From positions 62,001-126,000 of the forward strand of contig JADZAN010000039.1 of NCBI GenBank assembly GCA_020852815.1: a DNA stretch of 64,000 bases, given 5' to 3'. Source of the stretch: Gemmatimonadaceae bacterium (GTDB lineage Bacteria; Gemmatimonadota; Gemmatimonadetes; Gemmatimonadales; Gemmatimonadaceae). The notes under the pieces are model-generated. The model saw nothing but the letters and a program-made list of their open reading frames with translations, did not search any database and had not been told where the DNA came from. The stretch's first letter is position 1, and each line of letters begins with the position of its first letter. This document shows, one piece after another, positions 25,260 to 33,444 of this stretch. Position numbers and translations under genes: made by a program.

Positions 25260-25631
25260 TTACTTCTTGAGGTGCTTGTTGACGAGCGCCGTCATCTTGA
25301 ACATGTCGATCGTCTTCTTGCTGCCGAACACCTTTCCGAGCGCTTCGTCCGGATTGATGTTGCGCTTCACCTTCGAGTCCTGCAGACCGTTCTTGTGGAT
25401 ATACGCCCACAGGTCCTTGGCGACCTGCGAACGCGGACGCGGCTTCGGGCCGATGACCGCGGACAGCTCCGCGCTCGGCGTCATCGGCGCCATGAACGCC
25501 GGATTCGGCTTGCGCTTCGCGGCCTTCTTCGCGGGCGCCTTCTTGGCGGCGGCCTTCTTCGGAGCAGCCTTCTTCGCAGCAGCCTTCTTGGGCGCGGCCT
25601 TCTTCGCAGCGGCCTTCTTCTTAGCGGCCAT
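25260..25631 (-). CDS. SWIB-domain protein with histone H1-like N-terminus
   Basis: Likely nucleoid-associated protein. The 123 residues, from the ATG of MAAKKKAAAKKAAPKK, split into a Lys/Ala/Pro repeat tail (residues 1-41; units AAKKAAPKKA, as in histone H1 and chlamydial Hc1/Hc2) and a SWIB/MDM2 domain (residues 48-123: FMAPMTPSAELSAVIG, SQVAKDLWAYIHKNGLQD, RNINPDEALGKVFG, MFKMTALVNKHL). Bacterial SWIB proteins are known from Chlamydiae and several other phyla; the exact DNA role is not settled. It lies downstream of an unusual set of palindromes at 25762-25948. Confidence 0.92.
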   Translation of the reverse strand: MAAKKKAAAKKAAPKKAAAKKAAPKKAAAKKAPAKKAAKRKPNPAFMAPMTPSAELSAVIGPKPRPRSQVAKDLWAYIHKNGLQDSKVKRNINPDEALGKVFGSKKTIDMFKMTALVNKHLKK

Positions 25632-25761
25632 CGTTCGACTCCTGAGTGATGGAAACGTGTATTCCCCCGGTGGAAACCACGAATTCTTCGCCGCAAAAAC
25701 TAAGAGCGAACCGGTGAGACGCAATAGGGAATTGCATCTCGCTCCCTATGAAAATCGCGCT

Positions 25762-25775
25762 TTTCCCTAGGGAAA
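25762..25775. promoter_or_regulatory. Perfect 14-bp palindrome TTTCCCTAGGGAAA
   Basis: Lies 131 bases upstream of the SWIB gene start. It resembles, in its TTTC...GAAA form, the two hairpins further upstream (25812 and 25921), which suggests a family of binding sites. Confidence 0.55.
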
Positions 25776-25811
25776 CACACGCGTTCGCACCGGACGCGAC
25801 ATGCATCAGAT

Positions 25812-25835
25812 GGCATTTCTCCTGTGAGAAACGCC
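25812..25835. promoter_or_regulatory. Hairpin GGCATTTCTC-CTGT-GAGAAACGCC
   Basis: Ten-base arms with one mismatch and a CTGT loop. It is a near copy of the hairpin at 25921-25948. Confidence 0.6.
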
Positions 25836-25920
25836 ACTTCACCCAGCAGGAAACGTCGTCCGCGCGCCGCGCCGTGGCGTCGCCCCGACGTGTTGCACAT
25901 CACGTCGCGCCCCAGTGAAA

Positions 25921-25948
25921 ACGGCGTTTCTCCTGGGAGAAACGCCGT
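25921..25948. promoter_or_regulatory. Perfect 12-bp hairpin ACGGCGTTTCTC-CTGG
   Basis: Arm ACGGCGTTTCTC pairs perfectly with GAGAAACGCCGT across a CTGG loop. With the 25812 copy it defines GGC(G/A)TTTCTC-CTG(G/T)-GAGAAACGCC. It lies about 175 bases beyond the stop of the hydrolase at 26123 and about 290 bases upstream of the SWIB gene, so terminator and operator roles are both possible; there is no T tract. The rest of the gap 25632-26122 has no gene. Confidence 0.6.
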
Positions 25949-26100
25949 CTCGACAACGCCGGTCCCTGCACAGCACGCCGTCGTCCATCCGCAGTTCGCA
26001 CGGTACGCACGGCCAGCTTTCCCGTCGCGCTCCCCGGGGAATCACTCGCGCGAACCACCCCCCGTCGCGCGTGTACGCCATGGGGAAAACTCAGCTGCAG

Positions 26101-26134
26101 CGCAACAGCTCAGCGCAACAGCTCAGCGCAACAC
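26101..26134. repeat. 13-base tandem repeat across a stop codon
   Basis: CGCAACAGCTCAG occurs twice in tandem plus a partial third copy; the hydrolase stop codon (26123-26125) lies within the second copy. Confidence 0.8.
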
Positions 26135-27772
26135 GTCCCGCAGCCAGGTCACGAGCGCGGCGAGCACGTCGCTCCGCACCTGCGCCTGCGGGAGCGAGGC
26201 GTACTTCTCGGGGTTGCCATCGGGGTCCTGCACGAAGAGGTGGTTCGCCTGCGCGAACATCTGTCGCGTGACTCGGCGATTGCCTCCGGAGCGAATGGCC
26301 TGCTCGAGCGCGGCGGCCTGCTCCGCCGTCACCTGCTGGTCGGTTTCACCCTGCAGGATGAGCGTCGGCACCTGCACCTTGCGCGCCGTCGCCAGAGGAT
26401 CGTGCTCGACGAAGAACTTGAGCCAGGGCGATGTCCCGGCCAGCGAATCGACCATGGCGTCGACCTTCTGGAGCGCCGAGTCACGCCGCGCGCCCTTGTA
26501 CGAGGTGTCGCGCTTGATCGAGTTGCCGAACTGGTAGCGAAGGATCGTGCGCCCGGTCTGCGAGGGGCCAGCCATCAGCACGATCCCGCGTAGCGACTTG
26601 TCGGTGAGCGCCACCATCGGCGCGATGAGGCCCCCTTCGCTGTGTCCCACCAGCGCCAGGCGCGTGCCGTCGATCTCGGGGCGCGAGCGCAGGTAGGCGA
26701 GCGCCGAGCGAATGTCGTCGGCGAAGTCGGCGCTCGTTGCGGCTGCATGACTCCCGGTGGAGGCGCCGTATCCGCGATCGTCCAGGCGCAACACGGCAAT
26801 GCCATTGCGTCCCAGCGTGTCCGCCACCTGGCGGAACGGCCGGTATCCCTTCACGATCCCGATGGCTTCGTCCCGATCTTCGGGACCGCTCCCGGTGATG
26901 GTCACCACCGCGGCGACCTTGCCGTTGCGCGCCGTGGGGATCGTCAGCGTGCCGGCGAGCGTGTGCCCCTGCGGCGTGGGGACGGTGACATCTTCCGCTG
27001 TGTAGGGTGCACCTGGCGGCGCCGAGTAGTCGCGCTTCTCCATCGCCATCGCCGCCCCCGCGGCGCGCGTCCGCGCGATCGTCACGCCCTGTGCGGGAAT
27101 CGAACCGCCCGTGATGGAACCAGTCGCATCGACCGCGAGATACACGGGGAGCCCCCCCAGCGAGACGACGACGGTGTCGCGGCCACGGCGCGCGACGCGC
27201 GTCATCGCCGTCGTTCCGCCCTGCAGATTCCACACGGGGACCTCCACCGAATCGCCGCCCATCGCGCGCGCGCGCTGCACGATCAGCTCGACCATCGCGA
27301 ACGACGGGTTGAGGTACGGGATCGCACCGGGCTTCGTGGCAAAGCGTTGCGTTACCGTGCGCCCACCGCCGGTGAGGTCGGCGATGACGCTGTCGCCCGT
27401 GAAGCGCACCTCGCCCTGCTGCATGGGCGGTGAGTTCACGTCGGCCGTGGCCAGGCGCGCCGCATTGGACAAGTGCGTGGCGCGCCCCTCCGCGTCGGTG
27501 TCGACGCGGATGTGGATGCGCATGTTGGCGCCCTTGAGCAGCAGCTCCGACTCCAGCCGCTCGCGCGTGCGCCGCAGCCGCTCGACGGAGATGGTATCGC
27601 TCCCCCTGATGAGCAGGAGCGCCTCGCCCCTGGCGGGCGCCTGCGCGCCAGCGCGCGACACGCCTGGCGAGGCAACAGCGGCAAGCGCGACAACGGCAAT
27701 GGCCACTGCCGTGGATGCAGCGCGCGGGCGGTGAGAAGGGTGGTTCGACAGGTGGTGCGAGGTGGCGTGCAT
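26123..27772 (-). CDS. Secreted alpha/beta hydrolase (serine peptidase/esterase type)
   Basis: Exported hydrolase of 549 residues starting MHATSHHLSNHPSHR, with a signal segment STAVAIAVVALAAVASPGVSRA. The N-terminal 270 residues form a beta-rich domain of the kind seen in DUF-type acyl-transfer and hydrolase proteins. The catalytic domain has DRGYGASTGSHAA, nucleophile elbow LVGHSEGGLIAPM (Ser near residue 377), acid LILQGETDQQVT and His QANHLFV. It belongs with the YqkD/FrsA-like or S9-related hydrolases; the substrate is unknown. Monocistronic. Confidence 0.88.
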   Translation of the reverse strand: MHATSHHLSNHPSHRPRAASTAVAIAVVALAAVASPGVSRAGAQAPARGEALLLIRGSDTISVERLRRTRERLESELLLKGANMRIHIRVDTDAEGRATHLSNAARLATADVNSPPMQQGEVRFTGDSVIADLTGGGRTVTQRFATKPGAIPYLNPSFAMVELIVQRARAMGGDSVEVPVWNLQGGTTAMTRVARRGRDTVVVSLGGLPVYLAVDATGSITGGSIPAQGVTIARTRAAGAAMAMEKRDYSAPPGAPYTAEDVTVPTPQGHTLAGTLTIPTARNGKVAAVVTITGSGPEDRDEAIGIVKGYRPFRQVADTLGRNGIAVLRLDDRGYGASTGSHAAATSADFADDIRSALAYLRSRPEIDGTRLALVGHSEGGLIAPMVALTDKSLRGIVLMAGPSQTGRTILRYQFGNSIKRDTSYKGARRDSALQKVDAMVDSLAGTSPWLKFFVEHDPLATARKVQVPTLILQGETDQQVTAEQAAALEQAIRSGGNRRVTRQMFAQANHLFVQDPDGNPEKYASLPQAQVRSDVLAALVTWLRDVLR

Positions 27773-27865
27773 GGTCGGCTCGGGTGAAGGAAGGCATGGA
27801 GGCGCCGCAGGCTGCACCCATCCCGCCCCTGCCACCGGCGCCCCGCTCACAGCATCGGGACTTCG

Positions 27866-28756
27866 TTAGGCTACCAGCGACTGCAGCAGCGCCATCATCC
27901 GCACGTCCCACGGATCGGGGGAGGCGTCGCCGTCGGCAATGTCCGGGTACTCCTGCGGCGTCTCGAGGATCAGCGGAATCTCCTGCGTGCGCGGGTCCCG
28001 CAGCAGCCAGCGAAAGGCGTCGACCCCGATCTTCCCCTCGCCGATGAGAGTGTGCCGGTCCTTGTTCGAGGCAAAGTCCCCCGCGGAGTCGTTCAGGTGC
28101 AAGAATGCGGGCGCCTCACCGATCACGTCAGCAAAGCGATCGAGAAGCTCGGTCGCCTTTCCCGGCGCGCTGTGGAAGTCGTGGCCGCTCGCGAACAGGT
28201 GACAGGTGTCGAGTCCGTAACCGGCGCGCGCGCGCAGCTTGGCCGGGAGGCGCGCCAGCATCCCGGCGATCTCCTGCGGCGTACGCCCCATGGTGCGCCC
28301 CGCCCCCGCGGTGTTCTCGATGAGGATGCGCGAGCTGTTGGGGTGTTGCGCCAGCGCAAACGCCATCGCGTCGCCCACGCGCTCCACCGCCCCCGCGGGA
28401 TCGCTCTGCCCGGCCGACCCCGGGTGGAAGCAGAAGCCAAGGACGCCGTACGTGGTGGTGCGCTCGAGTTCCTTGGCCAGCCCCAGCTTGGCGCGCTCGT
28501 ACTTCTCCGGCTCCGGCGATGCGGTGTTGAGGACGTAGGCCGCATGCACGAGGCAGTGCCGCTTCTCGATTCCGGCTGCCTCCACCGCCGCGGTGAAGCG
28601 TGCCGCCTTCTCGGGCTTCACGCTCGCCTTCTCGTTGTAGAACTGCGGCATGCCGCTAAAGATCTGCAGCGAGCGCATCCCGGCCGCGCCGGCGCGCGCA
28701 GCGGCCATGTGGGGGCCGCCGGCACCGATCGTATGGGCGCCGAAGAAATGGGGCAT
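27866..28756 (-). CDS. nfo: Endonuclease IV (AP endonuclease)
   Basis: Zinc-dependent apurinic/apyrimidinic endonuclease of base-excision repair. Start at the ATG of MPHFFGAHTIGAGG (296 residues); an open extension upstream is ruled out by the intergenic repeat module. TIM-barrel metal ligands appear in order: LVHAAYVLN, GFCFHPGSAG, LIENTAGAG, GYGLDTCHLFASGHD, FLHLNDSAGDFASNKDRH, GEGKIG, LILETP. Preceded by a C-rich module and the terminator of the upstream gene. Confidence 0.94.
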   Translation of the reverse strand: MPHFFGAHTIGAGGPHMAAARAGAAGMRSLQIFSGMPQFYNEKASVKPEKAARFTAAVEAAGIEKRHCLVHAAYVLNTASPEPEKYERAKLGLAKELERTTTYGVLGFCFHPGSAGQSDPAGAVERVGDAMAFALAQHPNSSRILIENTAGAGRTMGRTPQEIAGMLARLPAKLRARAGYGLDTCHLFASGHDFHSAPGKATELLDRFADVIGEAPAFLHLNDSAGDFASNKDRHTLIGEGKIGVDAFRWLLRDPRTQEIPLILETPQEYPDIADGDASPDPWDVRMMALLQSLVA

Positions 28757-28910
28757 GGGGCGGACGGGGGACGGGGGACGGGAGTGCGCGGCTGCGCCGC
28801 GCCACGCCTGCATGCGCAAGCTCGGCGCCAGCGCCCAAAAAGGAAAGCGCCGACGCGCCCCGCGCGTCGGCACTCCCATCTCCCGTCCCCCGTCTCCCTT
28901 CCCCCGTCCC
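28757..28910. repeat. Double intergenic module between nfo and the metalloprotease gene
   Basis: Two opposed G-rich/C-rich modules flank the gap: GGACGGGGGACGGGGGACGG followed by a GC hairpin next to the nfo start, and a mirrored set (CCCGTCCCCCGTCTCCC units) next to the stop of the upstream gene. The second includes the terminator at 28837-28871. Confidence 0.8.
28837..28871 (-). terminator. Intrinsic terminator of the metalloprotease gene
   Basis: Perfect 10-bp stem GCCGACGCGC/GCGCGTCGGC (28849-28871, loop CCC), followed on the minus strand by GCTTTCCTTTTT. Confidence 0.85.
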
Positions 28911-31529
28911 CTAGTTCACCCGCACGATCCCCAGCCCCACAGACGCCGGTGGTGCACCTCCCGTGAGGTTGCGGATCCCCAGCGCCTGCGGAAGCGTCTG
29001 CGTCCCCGACAGCTCCCACACCGCGAAGCCGCCGCCGGGGAGGGAGAAGACGTTCGACGTCGTCGAGGGGAAGGTTCCGAACGACGTGGCGCGCACGTTG
29101 ACGGGCCACGACCGCGGGAAGGCGGGCGAGCCGTCACTGAAGCGGAGCGACGCGCTCATGTTCGAGAAGATGTCGCGCGTGTTCCAGCTCGTGATGCGCG
29201 CGCGCGCGTCGCTGATCGTCCCTCCCGGATAGTTGTCCGACGCCGCGGCGATCGAGAAGTACCCCATCATCTCCGCCCAGGTCTTCCCGGTGCGGTTCTG
29301 GAGGTTCGTGATCCCGACGTCGTTTTGCTGCTGCACCAGCGAGCGCAGGAAGACGCCTTCGTCAGGGCCGCCGTACGTGTCCGTCACCCAGCGCGCAAAG
29401 AGCCACGACGAGCCGTAGATCACGTTGTCGCTGCTGTTGATGATCGACTTGGACTCGTTGGACGCGTAGTGCCGGTACAGGAAGCCCATGTGATGGCCGA
29501 TGGCCTCCACCGGGTCGGTGCACCCGAAGCGCGTGTCGGGCGGGCGCACGTAGTCGCAGATGATGCCATCGCTCCACCGGATGTCGGCGCGCTGCCCCTT
29601 GTTGCCGTACAGCTTGCGCGCCCACAGCTCGGTGGCCTGCTGCGCCGTCGCTTCCTCGAGCCACCCCACCTCACCGGAGTCCGCGTCACGGAAGATGCGC
29701 TCGGCGAACATCACCACATGCTTGAACTCGTGCAGCAGCGTTCCGCGCACGTAGTGACGCCAGTCGGCCAGCGTCCAGTTGGCATTCCCCGAGGCGTTGG
29801 GGTTGGGCACGAAGGCGTAGAAGTACTCCCCCTCGTTGCTGGGCGGACAGGCAAACGACTGGTTGGGGGGATAGCTCTGCGGCGAGAAGTCGCACGACGT
29901 CACGAAGCCGAGGAGCGAACCGCCGCTCGAGATCGTGTAGTCGTTCACCTTCTTGGAGAAGACGGCAATCACTCTCCCGTTGTTGTCGTACTCTGCGTCG
30001 AGCACGAGCGGGTCGCCGAAGTTGGAGAGGTAGCCGAACATGTCGCGGTCGAACTCGGTTCCGATGGCCTGGTACTCGGCGTCCATCGTCCCGGCGAGCG
30101 GCGAGAGCGAATCCTCCATGATGATGAGCTTGGGCCCCACGTACACGACGCGCACGCGCACCGAGTCGTAGGTGGTGTAGTTGCCGAAGGTCTTCATCAT
30201 GCGTTTCCAGAACTTGGTCCCCAGCGCTGGCGGGTCATCCACCGCGGTGTTGTAGCTCACACCGGTGCGCGCCAGGGCGGCGCGGTCACGCGCGCGCTTG
30301 GCCTGCATGGCGGCGCGCTGCCTGGGGTGAGCACGCATGAAGTCGATCGACGATTGCAGCGCGGCCGCGTGTCCCAGGGCGATGCGCTGGTCGCGCGTGG
30401 GGGCCGCTACCGTGGCGACGGGCCCCAGCGTTGGTGTCAGCTGCGCGCCCATGGCGTAGGTCGTGGCCGGCTTGAGCAGCGCCGACGTCGCAGTCGTCAG
30501 CGCCGCGCCCACGAGCTGGAAGCTCGCCGAGGCGGTGGAGGAGGTCCCGTAGTTGAATGCGGTGACCACGTACGTACCGCCGGTGGCGGCAAACTCGTTG
30601 CAGCCGACGTCGGTGGCTCCCGTCAGCAGCATCGACTCGCCCACGGCGAGCGTCCGCTGCTTGGCCATCGACAGCACTGCCTGTGCGGCGATGGAGTCGC
30701 CAGCGACCGAGACGGAGATGGGGACCGGGCCGGTCGGCGTGCACGGGAGCGCGGTGGCCACCGGGACGATGAGCGAGATTGCCGTCGCGGTGGCAGCGGT
30801 CACCGTGGCCTGCACGCCGTTGACGCGCACCACGTTGTTGACGAGGTCGGGGGCGAAGTTGGTGCCGTTGATCGTCGCCGCGGTACCGGGCACCCAACTG
30901 GCCGGCGCCACGCCGGCAATGGTCGGCGCGTTGAGCGAGCGGACGAGGAAGCGCACCGAGTCGGTCTTGCCTTCGCTCGTGGCGCGGATGTAGGTGGTCC
31001 CCGCCAGCACGCCGGTCACGAGCCCCTGCTGCGTGACGGTGGCGATGCTTGGCAAGGCGCTCGACCAGGTGAGGGAGCGCCCCGAGAGCGAGCGCCCGAT
31101 GGCGTCGAGCGTGAGGGCGCTGAGCTGTGACGTCCCCCCCTGCCTAACGCTGGGGGCGCGGTTGTCGATCACGACGCTCGCCACCGGGATCTGGAGGACG
31201 GTGATCGACGCGCTCCCCCCCACCCCTTCCGACGTGGCGGTGATGGTCGCCGCGCCCGGTGTCACCCCGGTCACCACGCCGGCGTTATCGACCGAGGCGA
31301 TGGTGGGAGCGCTCGAGCTCCACGTCACCGTGCGCCCGGAGAGCGTGTTCCCGCTGGCATCCTTGGCCGTGGCGGTGAACTGCACCGTCGCCCCCGCCTC
31401 CACCTGCGAGGCGAGCGACGACACCACGACAGACTTCACGGCAGGCGGTCCCGAGGACTCTCCGCCGCATCCCGCCACCAGCACCGTTGTCACCACACCC
31501 ACTACTGCCGACAGCCGAAGTGCACGCAT
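28911..31529 (-). CDS. Ig-like lipoprotein with gluzincin-type peptidase domain
   Basis: Surface or periplasmic lipoprotein of 872 residues. The signal ends in a lipobox (VVTTVLVAGC). Two Big_2-type bacterial Ig domains follow (VEAGATVQFTATAKDASGN, then SVRQGGTSQLSALTLDA), then an IPT/TIG-like domain (PTIAGVAPASWVPGTAATIN). The C-terminal half has HEFKH near residue 600 followed by GWLEEATAQQATELWA, the His and downstream Glu pattern of gluzincin zinc proteases (M30-like). The Ig repeats probably hold or present the protease. No partner genes are adjacent; it has its own terminator. Confidence 0.85.
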   Translation of the reverse strand: MRALRLSAVVGVVTTVLVAGCGGESSGPPAVKSVVVSSLASQVEAGATVQFTATAKDASGNTLSGRTVTWSSSAPTIASVDNAGVVTGVTPGAATITATSEGVGGSASITVLQIPVASVVIDNRAPSVRQGGTSQLSALTLDAIGRSLSGRSLTWSSALPSIATVTQQGLVTGVLAGTTYIRATSEGKTDSVRFLVRSLNAPTIAGVAPASWVPGTAATINGTNFAPDLVNNVVRVNGVQATVTAATATAISLIVPVATALPCTPTGPVPISVSVAGDSIAAQAVLSMAKQRTLAVGESMLLTGATDVGCNEFAATGGTYVVTAFNYGTSSTASASFQLVGAALTTATSALLKPATTYAMGAQLTPTLGPVATVAAPTRDQRIALGHAAALQSSIDFMRAHPRQRAAMQAKRARDRAALARTGVSYNTAVDDPPALGTKFWKRMMKTFGNYTTYDSVRVRVVYVGPKLIIMEDSLSPLAGTMDAEYQAIGTEFDRDMFGYLSNFGDPLVLDAEYDNNGRVIAVFSKKVNDYTISSGGSLLGFVTSCDFSPQSYPPNQSFACPPSNEGEYFYAFVPNPNASGNANWTLADWRHYVRGTLLHEFKHVVMFAERIFRDADSGEVGWLEEATAQQATELWARKLYGNKGQRADIRWSDGIICDYVRPPDTRFGCTDPVEAIGHHMGFLYRHYASNESKSIINSSDNVIYGSSWLFARWVTDTYGGPDEGVFLRSLVQQQNDVGITNLQNRTGKTWAEMMGYFSIAAASDNYPGGTISDARARITSWNTRDIFSNMSASLRFSDGSPAFPRSWPVNVRATSFGTFPSTTSNVFSLPGGGFAVWELSGTQTLPQALGIRNLTGGAPPASVGLGIVRVN

Positions 31530-31749
31530 TCCACGCCTCGCGCGAGGGAAACAAGAACGGACAACCTACCTGACACCCATGGTGCCCCGCGATCCCTACC
31601 CCGTCGCGTTGGCGCACCATTTTGACCCGGACTATCTTGCCGTCGCCCGGGTCACCGCGCGCACATCCTCACATGCGCGTCTCCCGGCGCGCTGGCGCCG
31701 CGCCCGGCGGCAACCCCATAAAGACCTTCTCACTGCCTTCAAGGTTCCC

Positions 31750-33408
31750 ATGAGCGACTCCGCCCTGCGCCCCGGCGCAGCCGGCTTCAATGGTGTCCGG
31801 CGCATCCCACCCGCCGTCAACGAGCCCGTCCGATCCTACGCCCCGGGCTCCCCGGAACGCGCCTCGCTCAAGAAGCGCCTCGCGTCCATGGCCGAGGAGC
31901 GCGTCGAGATTCCCGTCATCATCGGTGGCAAGCCGTTCACCACCGGCGACATGGGGCACTCGGTGATGCCGCACAAGCACGCGCACATCCTGGCCGACTT
32001 CCACAAGGCCAACCCGGCGCAGGTCGAGCTCGCCATCAAGTCGGCGGTCGATGCGCAGCGCGAATGGTCGCAGTGGAACTGGGAAGATCGCGCCGCCGTC
32101 TTCCTGCGCGCGGCCGACCTCCTGGCCGGCCCGTGGCGCGATACGATCAACGCGTCGACGATGCTCAACCAGTCCAAGACGGTCTTCCAGTCGGAGATCG
32201 ACGCGGCCTGCGAACTCGCCGACTTCTGGCGCTTCAATGCGCAGTACGCGCAGGAGATCTACCACGAGCAGCCGTTGTCGTCGGCCGGCGTGTGGAACCA
32301 GAGCGACTATCGCGCGCTGGAAGGATTCGTCTACGCCATCTCGCCGTTCAACTTCACGGCGATCGGCGGCAACCTCGCCGGCTCGCCGGCGCTGATGGGG
32401 AACGGCGTCCTCTGGAAGCCGGCCGCAACGGCGGTGCTCTCCGGCTACTACATCATGAAGATCCTCGAGGAGGCCGGGCTCCCGCCGGGAGTGATCAACT
32501 TCGTCCCGGGCGATTCGGTGATGATCAGCGACAAGGTCCTGACGCACCGCGACCTGGCCGGCGTGCACTTCACGGGGAGCACCGGCGTCTTCAACGCGAT
32601 GTGGAAGACGATCGGCGGCAACATGTCGAACTACCGCTCGTATCCGCGCATCGTGGGCGAGACGGGGGGGAAGGACTTCATGCTCATGCACCCCTCGGCC
32701 GATGCGCAGGCCTTTGCCGTGGGGCTCGTGCGCGGCGCCTTCGAGTACCAGGGGCAGAAGTGCTCGGCCGCGTCGCGCGCCTATGTGCCCAAGTCCAAGT
32801 GGGCCGCGGTGAAGGACGCGATGGTCGCGATGATTGCCGACATCCGCATGGGCGACACGCGCGACTTCCGCAACTTCATGGGTGCCGTGATCGACAAGAA
32901 GGCGTTCGACAAGATCTCGGGCTACCTGGCCGACGCCAAGCAGAACGCGAAGATCGTCGCCGGTGGCGGCGCGCGGGGCGACGAAGGGTACTTCATCGAG
33001 CCGACAGTGATCGAGGCCCCGGCGGCCGACTATCGCACGATGTGCGAGGAGATCTTCGGCCCAGTCCTCTCGGTCTTCGTGTACGACGACGCCAGGTGGC
33101 ACGAGACGCTGGAGACGATCGACCGCACGTCGCCGTACGGGCTCACCGGCGCCGTCTTCTCCAACGATCGGCAGGCGGTGCGCGAAGCACTCGTCACGCT
33201 GCGCAACGCGGCGGGGAACTTCTACATCAACGACAAGTGCACCGGCGCCGTGGTCGGGCAGCAGCCGTTCGGCGGCTCGCGCGCTTCGGGGACGAACGAC
33301 AAGGCCGGCTCCAAGCTCAACCTGCTGCGCTGGGTGAGCCCGCGCTCGATCAAGGAGACGTTCGTGCCGCCCACGTCGTACCAGTATCCATTCATGGGCG
33401 CCGAGTAG
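31750..33408 (+). CDS. pruA: L-glutamate gamma-semialdehyde (P5C) dehydrogenase
   Basis: NAD-dependent aldehyde dehydrogenase (ALDH4) that oxidises glutamate gamma-semialdehyde to glutamate, the second step of proline catabolism. The start is the ATG of MSDSALRPGAAGF (552 residues), the normal length for the mono-functional enzyme; the frame is open much further upstream by chance. E304 (VGETGGKDF) and nucleophile C338 (YQGQKCSAASRAYV) are in place, and ALEGFVYAISPFNFTAIGGN and EEIFGPVLSVFVYDD are typical of ALDH4. No proline dehydrogenase gene is adjacent. Confidence 0.95.
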   Translation: MSDSALRPGAAGFNGVRRIPPAVNEPVRSYAPGSPERASLKKRLASMAEERVEIPVIIGGKPFTTGDMGHSVMPHKHAHILADFHKANPAQVELAIKSAVDAQREWSQWNWEDRAAVFLRAADLLAGPWRDTINASTMLNQSKTVFQSEIDAACELADFWRFNAQYAQEIYHEQPLSSAGVWNQSDYRALEGFVYAISPFNFTAIGGNLAGSPALMGNGVLWKPAATAVLSGYYIMKILEEAGLPPGVINFVPGDSVMISDKVLTHRDLAGVHFTGSTGVFNAMWKTIGGNMSNYRSYPRIVGETGGKDFMLMHPSADAQAFAVGLVRGAFEYQGQKCSAASRAYVPKSKWAAVKDAMVAMIADIRMGDTRDFRNFMGAVIDKKAFDKISGYLADAKQNAKIVAGGGARGDEGYFIEPTVIEAPAADYRTMCEEIFGPVLSVFVYDDARWHETLETIDRTSPYGLTGAVFSNDRQAVREALVTLRNAAGNFYINDKCTGAVVGQQPFGGSRASGTNDKAGSKLNLLRWVSPRSIKETFVPPTSYQYPFMGAE

Positions 33409-33444
33409 GGCGCTCGAGCGCTCCATTCGGCTCATTTGCGCGCA

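Noticed and set aside
15572-28910. G-rich heptad repeats considered as a CRISPR array
   Set aside because: Units are 6-8 bases with no unique spacers and no cas genes.
28650-31130. Plus-strand open frame of 826 codons opposite the Ig-like lipoprotein gene
   Set aside because: Antisense shadow of a well-supported gene with signal peptide and HEFKH motif; composition is typical of a reverse frame.
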